NCBI GenBank assembly: GCA_004552385.1
Contig: SFOL01000041.1
Span: 1-14,357 of the forward strand
Direction: 5' to 3'
Source of the DNA: Bacteroidales bacterium
GTDB taxonomy: Bacteria > Bacteroidota > Bacteroidia > Bacteroidales > Marinilabiliaceae
Length of the DNA: 14,357 bases
Part shown: positions 1 through 7,108 of the stretch, one piece after another
Position numbering within the stretch: position 1 is the stretch's first letter
Layout of the letters: each line of letters opens with the position of its first letter
The notes under the pieces: generated by a model
The model's input: only the letters and a program-made list of their open reading frames with translations
Databases searched by the model: none
What the model was told of the DNA's origin: nothing
Translations under genes and position numbers: made by a program

Positions 1-192
1 TAAATTCACGGGTCGGACACGTGCGGACGAGCGTTTTTGCGGTGAAAAGAGCAGGGGTCGGGGGCATAATCACGCACGAGCGGTCACTCACGAGCGCCTA
101 TGGAGCTCAAGCGGGGAAACGGGAAAAGTGGGAATGGAGGGGGCGCATATATGAAGACTGTGACAAGCGGGAAGAAGAGGAAGCGCACAAGC

Positions 193-228
193 AAAAAAAA
201 GCGCACGGGCTTGGACACCCATGCGCTT
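193..228 (-). terminator. Rho-independent terminator after the GH28 gene
   Basis: Read on the minus strand, AAGCGCA-T-GGG pairs with CCC-G-TGCGCTT around an 8-base loop, and a run of eight T follows at once (plus-strand A run 193-200). The one non-Watson-Crick pair is a G-U wobble on the minus-strand RNA but a C-A mismatch on the plus strand, which fixes the direction. It lies 37 bases past the GH28 stop and fits as the end of that transcript. Confidence 0.85.
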
Positions 229-265
229 GTGGCTAAAAAGAGCCTACCTCTCCGTGAGGGGAGAA

Positions 266-1708
266 TCAGAAAGTCAGGAAGTTGACGCCCTCGAGTTTGA
301 GCTCTGAATTAGCGTCAAGCTGCTTGTCGGCCTCCGTGTAGAAGAAAGTTGAGTTACGAATGGTTATGCCATGGATGGTGCGCAAAGACTCGTCGGTCGC
401 CTTGTCGGAGAAGATGGCGCCCTCGGCCTTGACGGCTATGGCAGACTCGCGGCAGACAACGTTCTCTATGAGGATGTTGGAGAACTCGGGCGTAAAGGGC
501 TTAAGCTCAAACGACGCGGGCTTGCCACCATCGACAGACTTGTACTTCTTGTCCACATAGGTGCAGCTGAAGATCACCGCCTCACCTTTAATGTCATTCA
601 TGGTGACGTCGGAGATCACCATGTCCTTTATCTTGCCTCCGCGGCCTACTGCACTCTTGAAGCGCAAGCCCGTGTCAGTCCCGGAGAACGAGCAACGGCG
701 CACAACAAGCCTCTCGATGCCGCCGGAGAACTCGGAGCCGACCACGAAACCTCCGTGGGCGCGGAACACCTTGCAGTCCTGTATAAGCACGTCGGCGACC
801 GGTCCCTCTTTTACGCCTTTCTCGCCGGCTCCGGCCTTCATGCAGATGCCGTCATCGCCGACATCGACAGTTGCGCGAGTTACTATGACTCGCCTGCAGC
901 TGGAGAGGTCGATGCCGTCCCCGTTCTGCGCATTCCACGGGCAGCGGACGGTCACTCCGTCAATAATGAGGTTCTCGCACTGGCAAGGGTGCAGATGGAA
1001 GCGCGGCGAATTCTGTATGGTTACGTCTTTTACAATGATATTCTTGCAGCCGCGGAAATTGACGAGGTCATAGCGCAAAGACTCTTCGGCCTCGGGGCTG
1101 TCGGTCACATTCTTGACGTTGTTGAGTCCGTAGGGGAACCATAGCTTACCGTCCTCACTCTCGTAGCCGCCCATCTTTTTGAAGTCATTCCACTCGACGT
1201 CAGACACCTTGGAGCGTTTCACGACGCGCCAGTACTTTCCGTTGCCGTCAATGATGCCCCGACCCGTTATGCCTATATTCTCAGCTTTTGAGGCTCTGAT
1301 CATCGACACGCAGTGCTTGCCCTGCTCATTGACAAACAGGCTCTTGTCTGGCGAGAAGACGATGATGGCGCCATCGCTCACGTGGAGGCGGATGTTGCTC
1401 TTGAGCACGATAGGCCCTGTGAGCCAGACGCCTCGTGGCACGACGACCGTGCCGCCTCCGAGTTTAGATAGCCGCTTCACGGCCTGCGCGAAAGCGTCAG
1501 TGCAAAGCGTCACGCCGTCGCCTTTCGCTCCGAGGGTGGAGATGTCGACCTCGTTAGATGGGAAAACGGGCGCCTGCACCTTTTCCATCTCGACGGAGAT
1601 CCCAGAATAGGATTGCGAATAGTCAGCCTCCTGGGCCGTGGCGCGAGGTGCTGCGAGCAACGCCACGGCGCACGCCAGAGCGCGCACTGAAAGTCCTGTC
1701 ATTCTCAT
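266..1708 (-). CDS. Secreted glycoside hydrolase family 28 (polygalacturonase-like)
   Basis: This 480-residue protein is probably an exported pectin-degrading enzyme that cleaves galacturonic acid linkages in homogalacturonan or rhamnogalacturonan. Residues 1-25 form a type I signal peptide with an ATA cleavage site and no lipobox, so a periplasmic location is likely. A pectate-lyase-like start (ISTLGAKGDGVTLCTDAF, about 56-73) leads into a right-handed beta-helix. The GH28 catalytic motifs occur in order: NGDGID (262-267), GDDG (284-287), HGG with VVGSE (318-325) and RFK (349-351). These correspond to the family's NxD, DD, GHG and RxK, giving likely catalytic residues D264, D285, D286, H318, R349 and K351. 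The gene stands alone: no SusC/SusD or other carbohydrate gene is beside it. It follows pyrH but is separated by a strong terminator. Its own promoter is unclear; TACTTTTT in the 69-base gap is only a near match to the -7 consensus. The exact pectin substrate cannot be read from the sequence. Confidence 0.93.
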   Translation of the reverse strand: MRMTGLSVRALACAVALLAAPRATAQEADYSQSYSGISVEMEKVQAPVFPSNEVDISTLGAKGDGVTLCTDAFAQAVKRLSKLGGGTVVVPRGVWLTGPIVLKSNIRLHVSDGAIIVFSPDKSLFVNEQGKHCVSMIRASKAENIGITGRGIIDGNGKYWRVVKRSKVSDVEWNDFKKMGGYESEDGKLWFPYGLNNVKNVTDSPEAEESLRYDLVNFRGCKNIIVKDVTIQNSPRFHLHPCQCENLIIDGVTVRCPWNAQNGDGIDLSSCRRVIVTRATVDVGDDGICMKAGAGEKGVKEGPVADVLIQDCKVFRAHGGFVVGSEFSGGIERLVVRRCSFSGTDTGLRFKSAVGRGGKIKDMVISDVTMNDIKGEAVIFSCTYVDKKYKSVDGGKPASFELKPFTPEFSNILIENVVCRESAIAVKAEGAIFSDKATDESLRTIHGITIRNSTFFYTEADKQLDANSELKLEGVNFLTF

Positions 1709-1734
1709 GTTTTTTGTGGTATAAAAAAGTATTT

Positions 1735-1771
1735 GATGATAAAAGGGCGGGGCGGCTCTTCGCCGCCCCGC
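1735..1771 (-). terminator. Rho-independent terminator after pyrH
   Basis: A perfect 10-bp stem (GCGGGGCGGC against GCCGCCCCGC, plus-strand 1747-1756 and 1762-1771) with a 5-base loop is followed on the minus strand by CCTTTTAT. It starts only 7 bases after the pyrH stop and lies just upstream of the GH28 gene, so it should separate the housekeeping operon from the glycosidase gene. Confidence 0.88.
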
Positions 1772-1777
1772 TTTGCT

Positions 1778-2488
1778 TTAGTTGTGGACGAGAGTGCCGA
1801 CAGACATGTCTCCGGCGAGGACCTTGGCGAGGTTGCCCACAATGTCCATATTGAAGACGAAGATGGGCATGTTGTTCTCTTTGCACATGGCGGTGGCGGT
1901 AAGGTCCATCACCTTAAGTCCGCGGTTGTAGACCTCGTCATATGTTATCTGGTCGAAACGCGTCGCGGTCTTATCCTTCTCGGGATCGGCGGTGTAGATG
2001 CCGTCGACTCGGGTACCCTTGAGCATGACGTCGGCCTCGATCTCGATGGCGCGGAGGCTTGACCCCGTGTCTGTCGTGAAATACGGGTTGCCCGTGCCGC
2101 AGGCCATAATGACGACCTCGCCCTTTTCGAGCAGCTCCATGGCTCGCGGCTTGGAGTAGAGCTCTCCGATGGGCTCCATGCGGATGGCGGTCAGGACTCG
2201 GGCCGGGACCCCCTGGCTTGCTATGGCTTGTGAAAGCGCAAGCGAGTTGATGGTGGTGGCGAGCATGCCCATCTGGTCGCCCTTGTAGCGGTCGAAGCCC
2301 TTTGCGGCACCTTGAAGACCTCGGAAAATGTTGCCGCCGCCTATCACGATGCCTATCTTGACGCCCTCACGAGCGGCATCGGCTATCTGCTTGGCGTAGT
2401 CGGCGAGGCGTTCGACATCGATGCCATAACCCTGGCGTCCCATAAGAGACTCGCCGCTGAGCTTCAGAAGGATACGATTATATTTCAT
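1778..2488 (-). CDS. pyrH: UMP kinase
   Basis: UMP kinase phosphorylates UMP to UDP with ATP in the cytoplasm, the step that feeds all pyrimidine nucleotides. The 236 residues match the usual bacterial length and the amino-acid-kinase fold. Visible signatures are KLSGE near the start (9-13), the nucleotide-binding GGGN (50-53), GDQMGM (70-75), GTGNPYFTTD (131-140) and VDGIYTADP (161-169). The ATG at 2488 puts the KLSGE strand at the expected distance from the N-terminus. It is the last gene of the kinase-like/folK/pyrH run and follows folK by 35 bases. In many bacteria pyrH is followed by frr (ribosome recycling factor). Here a terminator and then a glycosidase gene follow, so frr must be elsewhere. 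Confidence 0.97.
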   Translation of the reverse strand: MKYNRILLKLSGESLMGRQGYGIDVERLADYAKQIADAAREGVKIGIVIGGGNIFRGLQGAAKGFDRYKGDQMGMLATTINSLALSQAIASQGVPARVLTAIRMEPIGELYSKPRAMELLEKGEVVIMACGTGNPYFTTDTGSSLRAIEIEADVMLKGTRVDGIYTADPEKDKTATRFDQITYDEVYNRGLKVMDLTATAMCKENNMPIFVFNMDIVGNLAKVLAGDMSVGTLVHN

Positions 2489-2523
2489 TTGTTATGTCTT
2501 TGTTTTTTTATTGCTTCGAGACT

Positions 2524-3027
2524 TTATTGAGACACGCTTAGCCGCCCCACAATGCGCACGTCAGACTCGTCGTCAGTGTCGGCAAGCATTTCTGCCACCG
2601 TCTTGCCCAACACGGGGTGCACAAACCCCGGGGCTACCTCGGCGAGGGGTACAAGAGTGAACCGGCGCAAGTGGAGCCGCGGATGTGGTATTTGCAGAAC
2701 TTCGGTATTGACCACCTGCGAATCGCAGAAGAGAATGTCAATGTCGATAGGGCGGCTCTCATACTCACCCTCCACCCTCTTGGGCTTCCTGCCAAGCTCT
2801 ATCTCAAGGTGTTTTATGAAGGAGAGCAGCGCGAAAGGCCCGACATCGGAAGACAGTCTCACCACCGCGTTATGGAAAGGCTCGGGAGCCGAAAACCCCC
2901 AGGGGGGACTCTCGACAACCGAAGAGACTGCGAGGATGCGCCCGGCCTCGGCTATTCGGCTTATGGCGAGTGACATGGAAGTGTCGACGTCGCCCATGTT
3001 TCCGCCAAGCAGCAGGTAGTAGTTCAT
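2524..3027 (-). CDS. folK: 2-amino-4-hydroxy-6-hydroxymethyldihydropteridine diphosphokinase
   Basis: This enzyme (HPPK) transfers pyrophosphate from ATP to 6-hydroxymethyl-7,8-dihydropterin in folate synthesis. The 167-residue length is normal for a stand-alone HPPK. Signatures are LGGNMGD at the start (7-13), the magnesium-binding segment RPIDIDIL (92-99, the two Asp of DID) and IPHPRLHLRRFTLVPL (113-128), whose Arg residues contact the phosphates in known HPPKs. The start at 3027 is 9 bases after the stop of the kinase-like gene, so the two are almost certainly co-transcribed. There is no fusion to FolB or FolP. Confidence 0.96.
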   Translation of the reverse strand: MNYYLLLGGNMGDVDTSMSLAISRIAEAGRILAVSSVVESPPWGFSAPEPFHNAVVRLSSDVGPFALLSFIKHLEIELGRKPKRVEGEYESRPIDIDILFCDSQVVNTEVLQIPHPRLHLRRFTLVPLAEVAPGFVHPVLGKTVAEMLADTDDESDVRIVGRLSVSQ

Positions 3028-3036
3028 GATGTCGGC

Positions 3037-3651
3037 CTACTCGTCGGCGAGCTTGCCCGTGAGCCTGGCGAAGTTGATTATAACGTCGGCCACCTGCTCT
3101 ATCGAGATGTCGGTGGAGTCAACGCAGAGGTGATAGCTCGAGGCCATGCCCCACGTCTTCTCCGTGTAGAAATTATAATAGTCTGCCCTGGCCTCCTCCA
3201 TGTCGGCTATTTTCTTGGCGGCCTCGTCTTCCGTGACGTCATAATAGTGCGAAGCTCGCTTGACTCGGCTGCTCATCTCGGCCGAGATGAACACGTCGAC
3301 GCGGTTTGGGAAGTCGCGTAGTATGTAGTCCGAGCAGCGGCCCACGAAAACCGCGCCCTTGGCCTGGCGCGCAGCTTGGCGTATGGCGTCGCTCTGAAAC
3401 TTGAAAAGGCTTTGTGGAGAAAGGCAGTTTTCGGCTGGCAGGAGATGATCTGACATAAAGAAGCTCGTGAAACGCCCCCAGAGCGAGTTGCGCTCATCTG
3501 ACTTCTCGAAGAACTCGCCCTTAATGCCGCTCTCCTTGGCGGCAATCTGAAGAATCTCAGAGTCGTAGAACTCAAGGCCGAGACGCTGGGCTATTAACTT
3601 ACCTACAAGGCGGCCTCCTGAGCCGACCTGGCGACCAATTGTAAAAATCAT
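3037..3651 (-). CDS. Cytidylate-kinase-like P-loop protein
   Basis: This 204-residue protein resembles the cytidylate-kinase-like family (Cytidylate_kin2 type). It begins MIFTIGRQVGSGG, a P-loop at the very N-terminus (GRQVGSGG, 6-13). It continues with FYDSEIL (28-34) and FVGRCSDYIL (102-111), a core typical of this family rather than of true Cmk. A canonical cmk lies elsewhere in the window (8443-9144), so this protein is probably not the essential CMP kinase; its substrate is unknown. The reading frame is open back to 3786, but the ATG at 3651 is preferred: it places the P-loop at the N-terminus, and a promoter (3743-3775) lies inside the longer version, whose extra residues are basic and proline-rich. 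folK follows 9 bases later. Confidence 0.88.
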   Translation of the reverse strand: MIFTIGRQVGSGGRLVGKLIAQRLGLEFYDSEILQIAAKESGIKGEFFEKSDERNSLWGRFTSFFMSDHLLPAENCLSPQSLFKFQSDAIRQAARQAKGAVFVGRCSDYILRDFPNRVDVFISAEMSSRVKRASHYYDVTEDEAAKKIADMEEARADYYNFYTEKTWGMASSYHLCVDSTDISIEQVADVIINFARLTGKLADE

Positions 3652-3679
3652 GGCGAGGGATTTTTTACGAAGCGCGACA

Positions 3680-3726
3680 AACCCGACACGGGGGGGCGGC
3701 CTGCGGAGCCTCCGCCCTGGCGGGTC
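3680..3726 (-). promoter_or_regulatory. GC-rich structured leader before the kinase-like gene
   Basis: In the untranslated stretch between the promoter and the ATG at 3651, the minus-strand RNA can form nested stems. GACCCG (3726-3721) pairs with CGGGTT (3685-3680), and GGGCGG (3717-3712) pairs with CCGCCC (3699-3694). A competing hairpin, GCGGA/TCCGC (within 3703-3715), uses some of the same bases. No T run follows, so it is not an intrinsic terminator. A regulatory role is inference only. Confidence 0.4.
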
Positions 3727-3742
3727 AGCCTTCACGCCTAAG

Positions 3743-3775
3743 CAAATATAGACATTTTTTTTCGTTTCCCGCGAA
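3743..3775 (-). promoter_or_regulatory. Bacteroidetes-type promoter for the kinase-like/folK/pyrH operon
   Basis: On the minus strand TATATTTG (3750-3743) matches the TAnnTTTG -7 box exactly, and TTCG (3775-3772) lies 21 bases upstream as a near match to the -33 TTTG. Transcription would start near 3736, about 85 bases before the ATG at 3651. No clear terminator lies between the MATE gene and this promoter, so read-through from upstream is also possible. Confidence 0.7.
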
Positions 3776-3801
3776 CAGGCGCGCATGCCACGACCAGAGC
3801 C

Positions 3802-5148
3802 TCAGACCATCTGGCGAAGCCGCCCGACCTGCCTGAAACTGAGCGCGGCAGCCACGAGGGTCGCGAACAGGTCGGATAACGGCATGGCGTACCATACACC
3901 GTCGACGCCAAAGAAGCGAGGGAGGACGACAATGAGCGGGGCGAGGCACAAGAGCTGACGCGAGACGCTCATGACGATGGCCTGCGGAGCCTTGCGAAGA
4001 GCCATCATAAAGCCCGAAGTCACAATCTGGAAGCCGACAATGGCGAACGCCGCAAGAGCTATGCGCAGCGCGTGGGCGGTGACGATGATCAGCTCGGAGT
4101 CCGACGTGAAGAGTCGCGCCACGGCCGTAGGGCACAACTCGGCGAGAAGGAAGCCGAGCGACATTACGGACATGCCGCCCACAATGGCATATTTGTAGAC
4201 TCTTAGAGTGCGGCCTATAAGCCCCGCGCCGTAATTGAACCCGGCGATGGGCTGCATGCCCTGACATATCCCCTGCGCCACCATGACGAAGATGAAGGAG
4301 ACGCGGTTGACGATGCCGAACGCACCAATGTACGTGTCGCCGCCATAATCCAGCAGACTGTTATTGACAAGCAGGACAACAAGGCAGGCGCAGCTGTTGG
4401 TGCAGAAAGGCGAGAGCCCCACCCCTATGATAGCCTTTATTATGCGCGGCCTCCACCCGAATATGCCGCGCTTGAAGCGGATGAACGCATCGCGGGAGCA
4501 GAGGTGGCGCAAGACGACGCAGAGGGCGACAAACTGCGCAAGCAAGGTGGCGAAAGCCGCGCCGCGGATGCCCCACTCGAAGAGGACTATGAAAACATAG
4601 TCGAACAGGACATTGACCAAGACGGCGGTAAGCGTGGCAGCCATGGCCCGACCGGGGTAGCCCGAGGAGCGCACAACGTCGTTGAGCCCGAGATAAAGGT
4701 GCGTAAGGACGTTGCCGCAAAGGAGGACGACCATATATTCGCGGGCGTAAGGCAGCGAACTGTCCGACGCGCCGAAAAATCGCAATATGGGATCGAGCCA
4801 GATGAGCGAGGCGATGGCGAAAAGCGTGCCTATGACCACATTGAGCAAGACGACATTGCCCAAGGTGTACTCGGCCGTCTCGACGTCGCGCTGACCTATC
4901 TTGACCGCTATGAGCGAGCCCGCCCCCACCCCTACCATCGCGCCGAAGGCCCCGGACAGGTTCATTAGCGGGAACGTGACGGTAAGGCCCGCCAAGCCGA
5001 GCGTCCCGAGCTGTCGGCCTATGAAAACGGAGTCGACAATATTATAGAGCGAGACGGCCGTCATGGCGATGACGGCGGGCAGGGCAAAGTCGGCCAGGAG
5101 CTTGCCGAGGGGCGCCTTGCCAAGTCTCTCTTGTTTTTCGCCTAACAT
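3802..5148 (-). CDS. MATE family efflux transporter
   Basis: This inner-membrane exporter of about 448 residues has roughly twelve hydrophobic helices, expected to expel drugs or other cationic compounds using a sodium or proton gradient. The first helix region carries the family-like run LLADFALPAVIAMTAVSLYNIVDSVFIGRQLG, taken in two parts: LLADFALPAVIAMT and YNIVDSVFIGRQLG. VGVGAGSLIAVKIG and, in the second half, IAGFNYGA are also typical of MATE proteins. Length is normal for the family. The frame is open back to 5211, but that start would overlap the upstream gene by 41 bases. The ATG at 5148 begins MLGEKQERLGKAPLGKLL, the usual short cytoplasmic lead-in, and leaves a 22-base gap. It is the third gene of the antiporter/Cys-motif protein/MATE run. 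The substrate cannot be predicted. Confidence 0.93.
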   Translation of the reverse strand: MLGEKQERLGKAPLGKLLADFALPAVIAMTAVSLYNIVDSVFIGRQLGTLGLAGLTVTFPLMNLSGAFGAMVGVGAGSLIAVKIGQRDVETAEYTLGNVVLLNVVIGTLFAIASLIWLDPILRFFGASDSSLPYAREYMVVLLCGNVLTHLYLGLNDVVRSSGYPGRAMAATLTAVLVNVLFDYVFIVLFEWGIRGAAFATLLAQFVALCVVLRHLCSRDAFIRFKRGIFGWRPRIIKAIIGVGLSPFCTNSCACLVVLLVNNSLLDYGGDTYIGAFGIVNRVSFIFVMVAQGICQGMQPIAGFNYGAGLIGRTLRVYKYAIVGGMSVMSLGFLLAELCPTAVARLFTSDSELIIVTAHALRIALAAFAIVGFQIVTSGFMMALRKAPQAIVMSVSRQLLCLAPLIVVLPRFFGVDGVWYAMPLSDLFATLVAAALSFRQVGRLRQMV

Positions 5149-5170
5149 GATAAAATGACACCCAAATTGG

Positions 5171-5608
5171 TCAATGCGCATTCCTCCTCTCCTCGCGGAA
5201 CTCGGAGACAACCATGAGGGCCTCGTCGCGCACCTCGGCGGGCGGCTCCACCTGGCGCAAGGCGAGGCTTCGCAGCCACCCTGCCACCTCGTGGGTCTGA
5301 AGGGTCAGCAACACTTCGCGGAACTCGTCAATCTCCGCGTCGGCGTAGTCGTCGGGTCCTTTGCCCCTGAAGCGGTCGAGCTCCTCGTCGTCGTAATAGA
5401 TGATCTTGTCTGACAGGGCGAGGAGTGTCTCCGCCTCGCACACCTCGTGAGCCCCGCAACACGCGACGGGCGGGACGTGGGCACGTCCGTTTTCGCCTCC
5501 GCCGTCCGCGGCCTCATCCGCGCCTGCTGTCGAGGCCTTGCGAGCCATGACGAGGTAGACTATGAGAGCGACCGTCACTAAACCGATGATAATGAGAATA
5601 TAATCCAT
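5171..5608 (-). CDS. One-helix membrane protein with a CCGAHEVCE motif, unknown function
   Basis: I recognise this 145-residue type as a protein found in Bacteroidales but know of no established function. Residues 2-20 form one transmembrane helix, followed by a short basic stretch (RK), so most of the protein is probably on the cytoplasmic side. A Gly/Ala/Glu-rich linker (about 25-45) leads to CCGAHEVCE (50-58), where three Cys and one His are packed closely enough to bind a metal or form disulfides. Next comes the acidic IIYYDDEELDRF (69-80), then a helical C-terminal half containing FREVLLTLQTHEVAGWLRSL (96-115). It sits 31 bases after the NhaC-type antiporter and 22 bases before the MATE gene, so it is very likely co-transcribed with both. 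It could assist a transporter or act separately as a membrane-anchored metal or redox protein; the sequence does not decide. Confidence 0.85.
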   Translation of the reverse strand: MDYILIIIGLVTVALIVYLVMARKASTAGADEAADGGGENGRAHVPPVACCGAHEVCEAETLLALSDKIIYYDDEELDRFRGKGPDDYADAEIDEFREVLLTLQTHEVAGWLRSLALRQVEPPAEVRDEALMVVSEFREERRNAH

Positions 5609-5639
5609 TGTTCTGATCTTACGTGGGAAGACGTAAAGC

Positions 5640-6983
5640 CTAAAGTTTGGAAGTCGTGACGCTTGATGACTGCCGGCCTCCGCGCGACGAAGGCTTGTCG
5701 AGAATGATGGAGCCGACGACGCAAAGCCCTATGAGTGCCGGGTAATAGAGCGACGGCAATATGTCAAGCGGCGAGCAGCCTGCCAATTTAGCGGCGAGCA
5801 GCATCTGGACGCCATAGGGAAGCACGCCCTGTACGCAACACGAGACCGTGTCGAGCACACTGGCCGTCCGGCGCGGGTCGATGCCGAAACGCGACGAGAT
5901 GTCGTTGGCTATCCTTCCGACGGTTATTATCGCCACAGTGTTATTGGCCGTACAGACATTCGCAATGGCGACGAGCGCGGCAATGGAGGCCTGCGCTCCT
6001 CTGGGGCCTCGGATGCCGTTTTGCAACAGGTTGATTATCAACCTCAGGCCACCATTGGCTCGTATAAGCTCGAGCATTCCTCCCGCAAGCATGGCCACCA
6101 CTATCAAGTCTCCCATAGACGTGACTCCGCTGCCCATCCCGCCCAGAAAAGCCCAGAAGTCGACCTTGCCGCCCCACAGTCCCACGATGGCCGTGACGAC
6201 GATGCCCACAAGGAGCACAACCATGACATTGACGCCCCAGATGGCCAAACCGACCACGACGGCGTAGGGCAAGACGTAGGCGAAACGCACAGGCTCGGTT
6301 GGCACCTCGACCTGGCACCCCGCCCCGATTACGAGGCAGTAAACGAGCATGACGGCCACGGCGGGCCATATTATGCGCGCGTTCATCTTGAACTTGTCGG
6401 ACATCTTCACACCCTGGGTCTGGGTGGCGGCTATCGTGGTGTCAGAAATGAAAGAGAGATTATCGCCGAAATATGCGCCACCGACCACCAAGGCGGCGAG
6501 GCCGGCAGCCTCCTGCCCCAGCTGAGCTGCCATACCCGCGGCTATCGGCACAAGAGCCACTACGGTGCCGACCGAGGTCCCGATGGCGAGCGAGACGAAT
6601 GCGGAGGCGAGGAACAAGGCCACGTAGACCATCGACGACGGCAAGATGCGCAACGTAAGCCCTACCGTGGCGTCGACCGCGCCTATCTCCTTGGCCGTAA
6701 ATGCAAAGGCCCCGGCCAAGACGTAGACCCAGACCATAAGCAAAATGTTGCGATGACCCGCCCCGGCCGAGAAACGCTCAATGCGCTTGCTGAGGCTGCC
6801 CCTGCTCACCGCCACGGCAAGGCAAGCCGAGGCGAGGAACGCCACCGTCATGGGTATCTTATAGAAGTCTCCGAGCAAGGCGGAGCCGCCAAGATAGGCA
6901 AGCAAGAAAAAAATAAGGGGTATGAGAGCCACAAGTCCGCGCCGGCTCGTCACCCCGTCTGGCGAAGAATTGCTGAGAGCCAT
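5640..6983 (-). CDS. NhaC family Na+/H+ antiporter
   Basis: This inner-membrane protein of 447 residues has ten or more hydrophobic segments. It is probably a sodium/proton antiporter for pH and sodium homeostasis, or a related antiporter of the NhaC superfamily that may exchange organic acids. The family signature GAYFGDNLSFISDTTI (169-184) is intact, as are SLAIGTSVGTVVALVPIA (131-148) and NVCTANNTVAIITVG (352-366), which carry the polar residues expected in the transport path. The frame is open to 7130, but the ATG at 6983 is chosen: a promoter -7 box (7004-7011) lies just upstream and the longer version adds an atypical Cys/Phe-rich leader. It is the first gene of the run with the Cys-motif protein and MATE transporter and is divergent from the lipoprotein gene. 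The exact substrate is uncertain. Confidence 0.92.
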   Translation of the reverse strand: MALSNSSPDGVTSRRGLVALIPLIFFLLAYLGGSALLGDFYKIPMTVAFLASACLAVAVSRGSLSKRIERFSAGAGHRNILLMVWVYVLAGAFAFTAKEIGAVDATVGLTLRILPSSMVYVALFLASAFVSLAIGTSVGTVVALVPIAAGMAAQLGQEAAGLAALVVGGAYFGDNLSFISDTTIAATQTQGVKMSDKFKMNARIIWPAVAVMLVYCLVIGAGCQVEVPTEPVRFAYVLPYAVVVGLAIWGVNVMVVLLVGIVVTAIVGLWGGKVDFWAFLGGMGSGVTSMGDLIVVAMLAGGMLELIRANGGLRLIINLLQNGIRGPRGAQASIAALVAIANVCTANNTVAIITVGRIANDISSRFGIDPRRTASVLDTVSCCVQGVLPYGVQMLLAAKLAGCSPLDILPSLYYPALIGLCVVGSIILDKPSSRGGRQSSSVTTSKL

Positions 6984-7003
6984 AAAGGGACTATAATTGG
7001 TGG

Positions 7004-7011
7004 CAAAGGTA
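7004..7011 (-). promoter_or_regulatory. -7 box for the antiporter operon
   Basis: Minus-strand TACCTTTG is an exact TAnnTTTG match, with expected transcription start near 6997 and a very short leader of about 14 bases to the ATG at 6983. The -33 region (about 7032-7035) has no good TTTG match and overlaps the opposing plus-strand -7 box. Confidence 0.62.
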
Positions 7012-7033
7012 CTAATAAAATAAGATAAAACTC

Positions 7034-7041
7034 TATCTTTG
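7034..7041 (+). promoter_or_regulatory. -7 box for the lipoprotein-to-sppA operon
   Basis: Plus-strand TATCTTTG is an exact TAnnTTTG match, about 67 bases before the lipoprotein ATG at 7109, with transcription expected to begin near 7048. The -33 region (about 7009-7014) is A/T-rich but has no clear TTTG. It overlaps the minus-strand -7 box of the antiporter operon. Confidence 0.62.
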
Positions 7042-7108
7042 CGAAACGCCGCCGCCCACCCCGCGCAGCAATCCAAGCGAGGCTGGCGAGCGGCGAAAAA
7101 CATAGGCA

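Noticed and set aside
21..236. Small plus-strand open frame near the left edge
   Set aside because: It runs through the minus-strand GH28 terminator hairpin, and its Lys/Glu-rich tail comes from the A-rich tract. No domain is visible.
371..1144. Long plus-strand open frame of 257 codons
   Set aside because: It lies antisense to the GH28 gene, whose catalytic motifs are intact, and its translation shows no family features.
3652..3786. Longer start for the cytidylate-kinase-like protein
   Set aside because: The extension contains the promoter and a structured leader, and the family begins at the P-loop strand.
6021..7028. Long plus-strand open frame of 335 codons
   Set aside because: It is antisense to the antiporter gene and extremely rich in His, Asp, Gly and Gln, as expected from the complement of a hydrophobic GC-rich gene.
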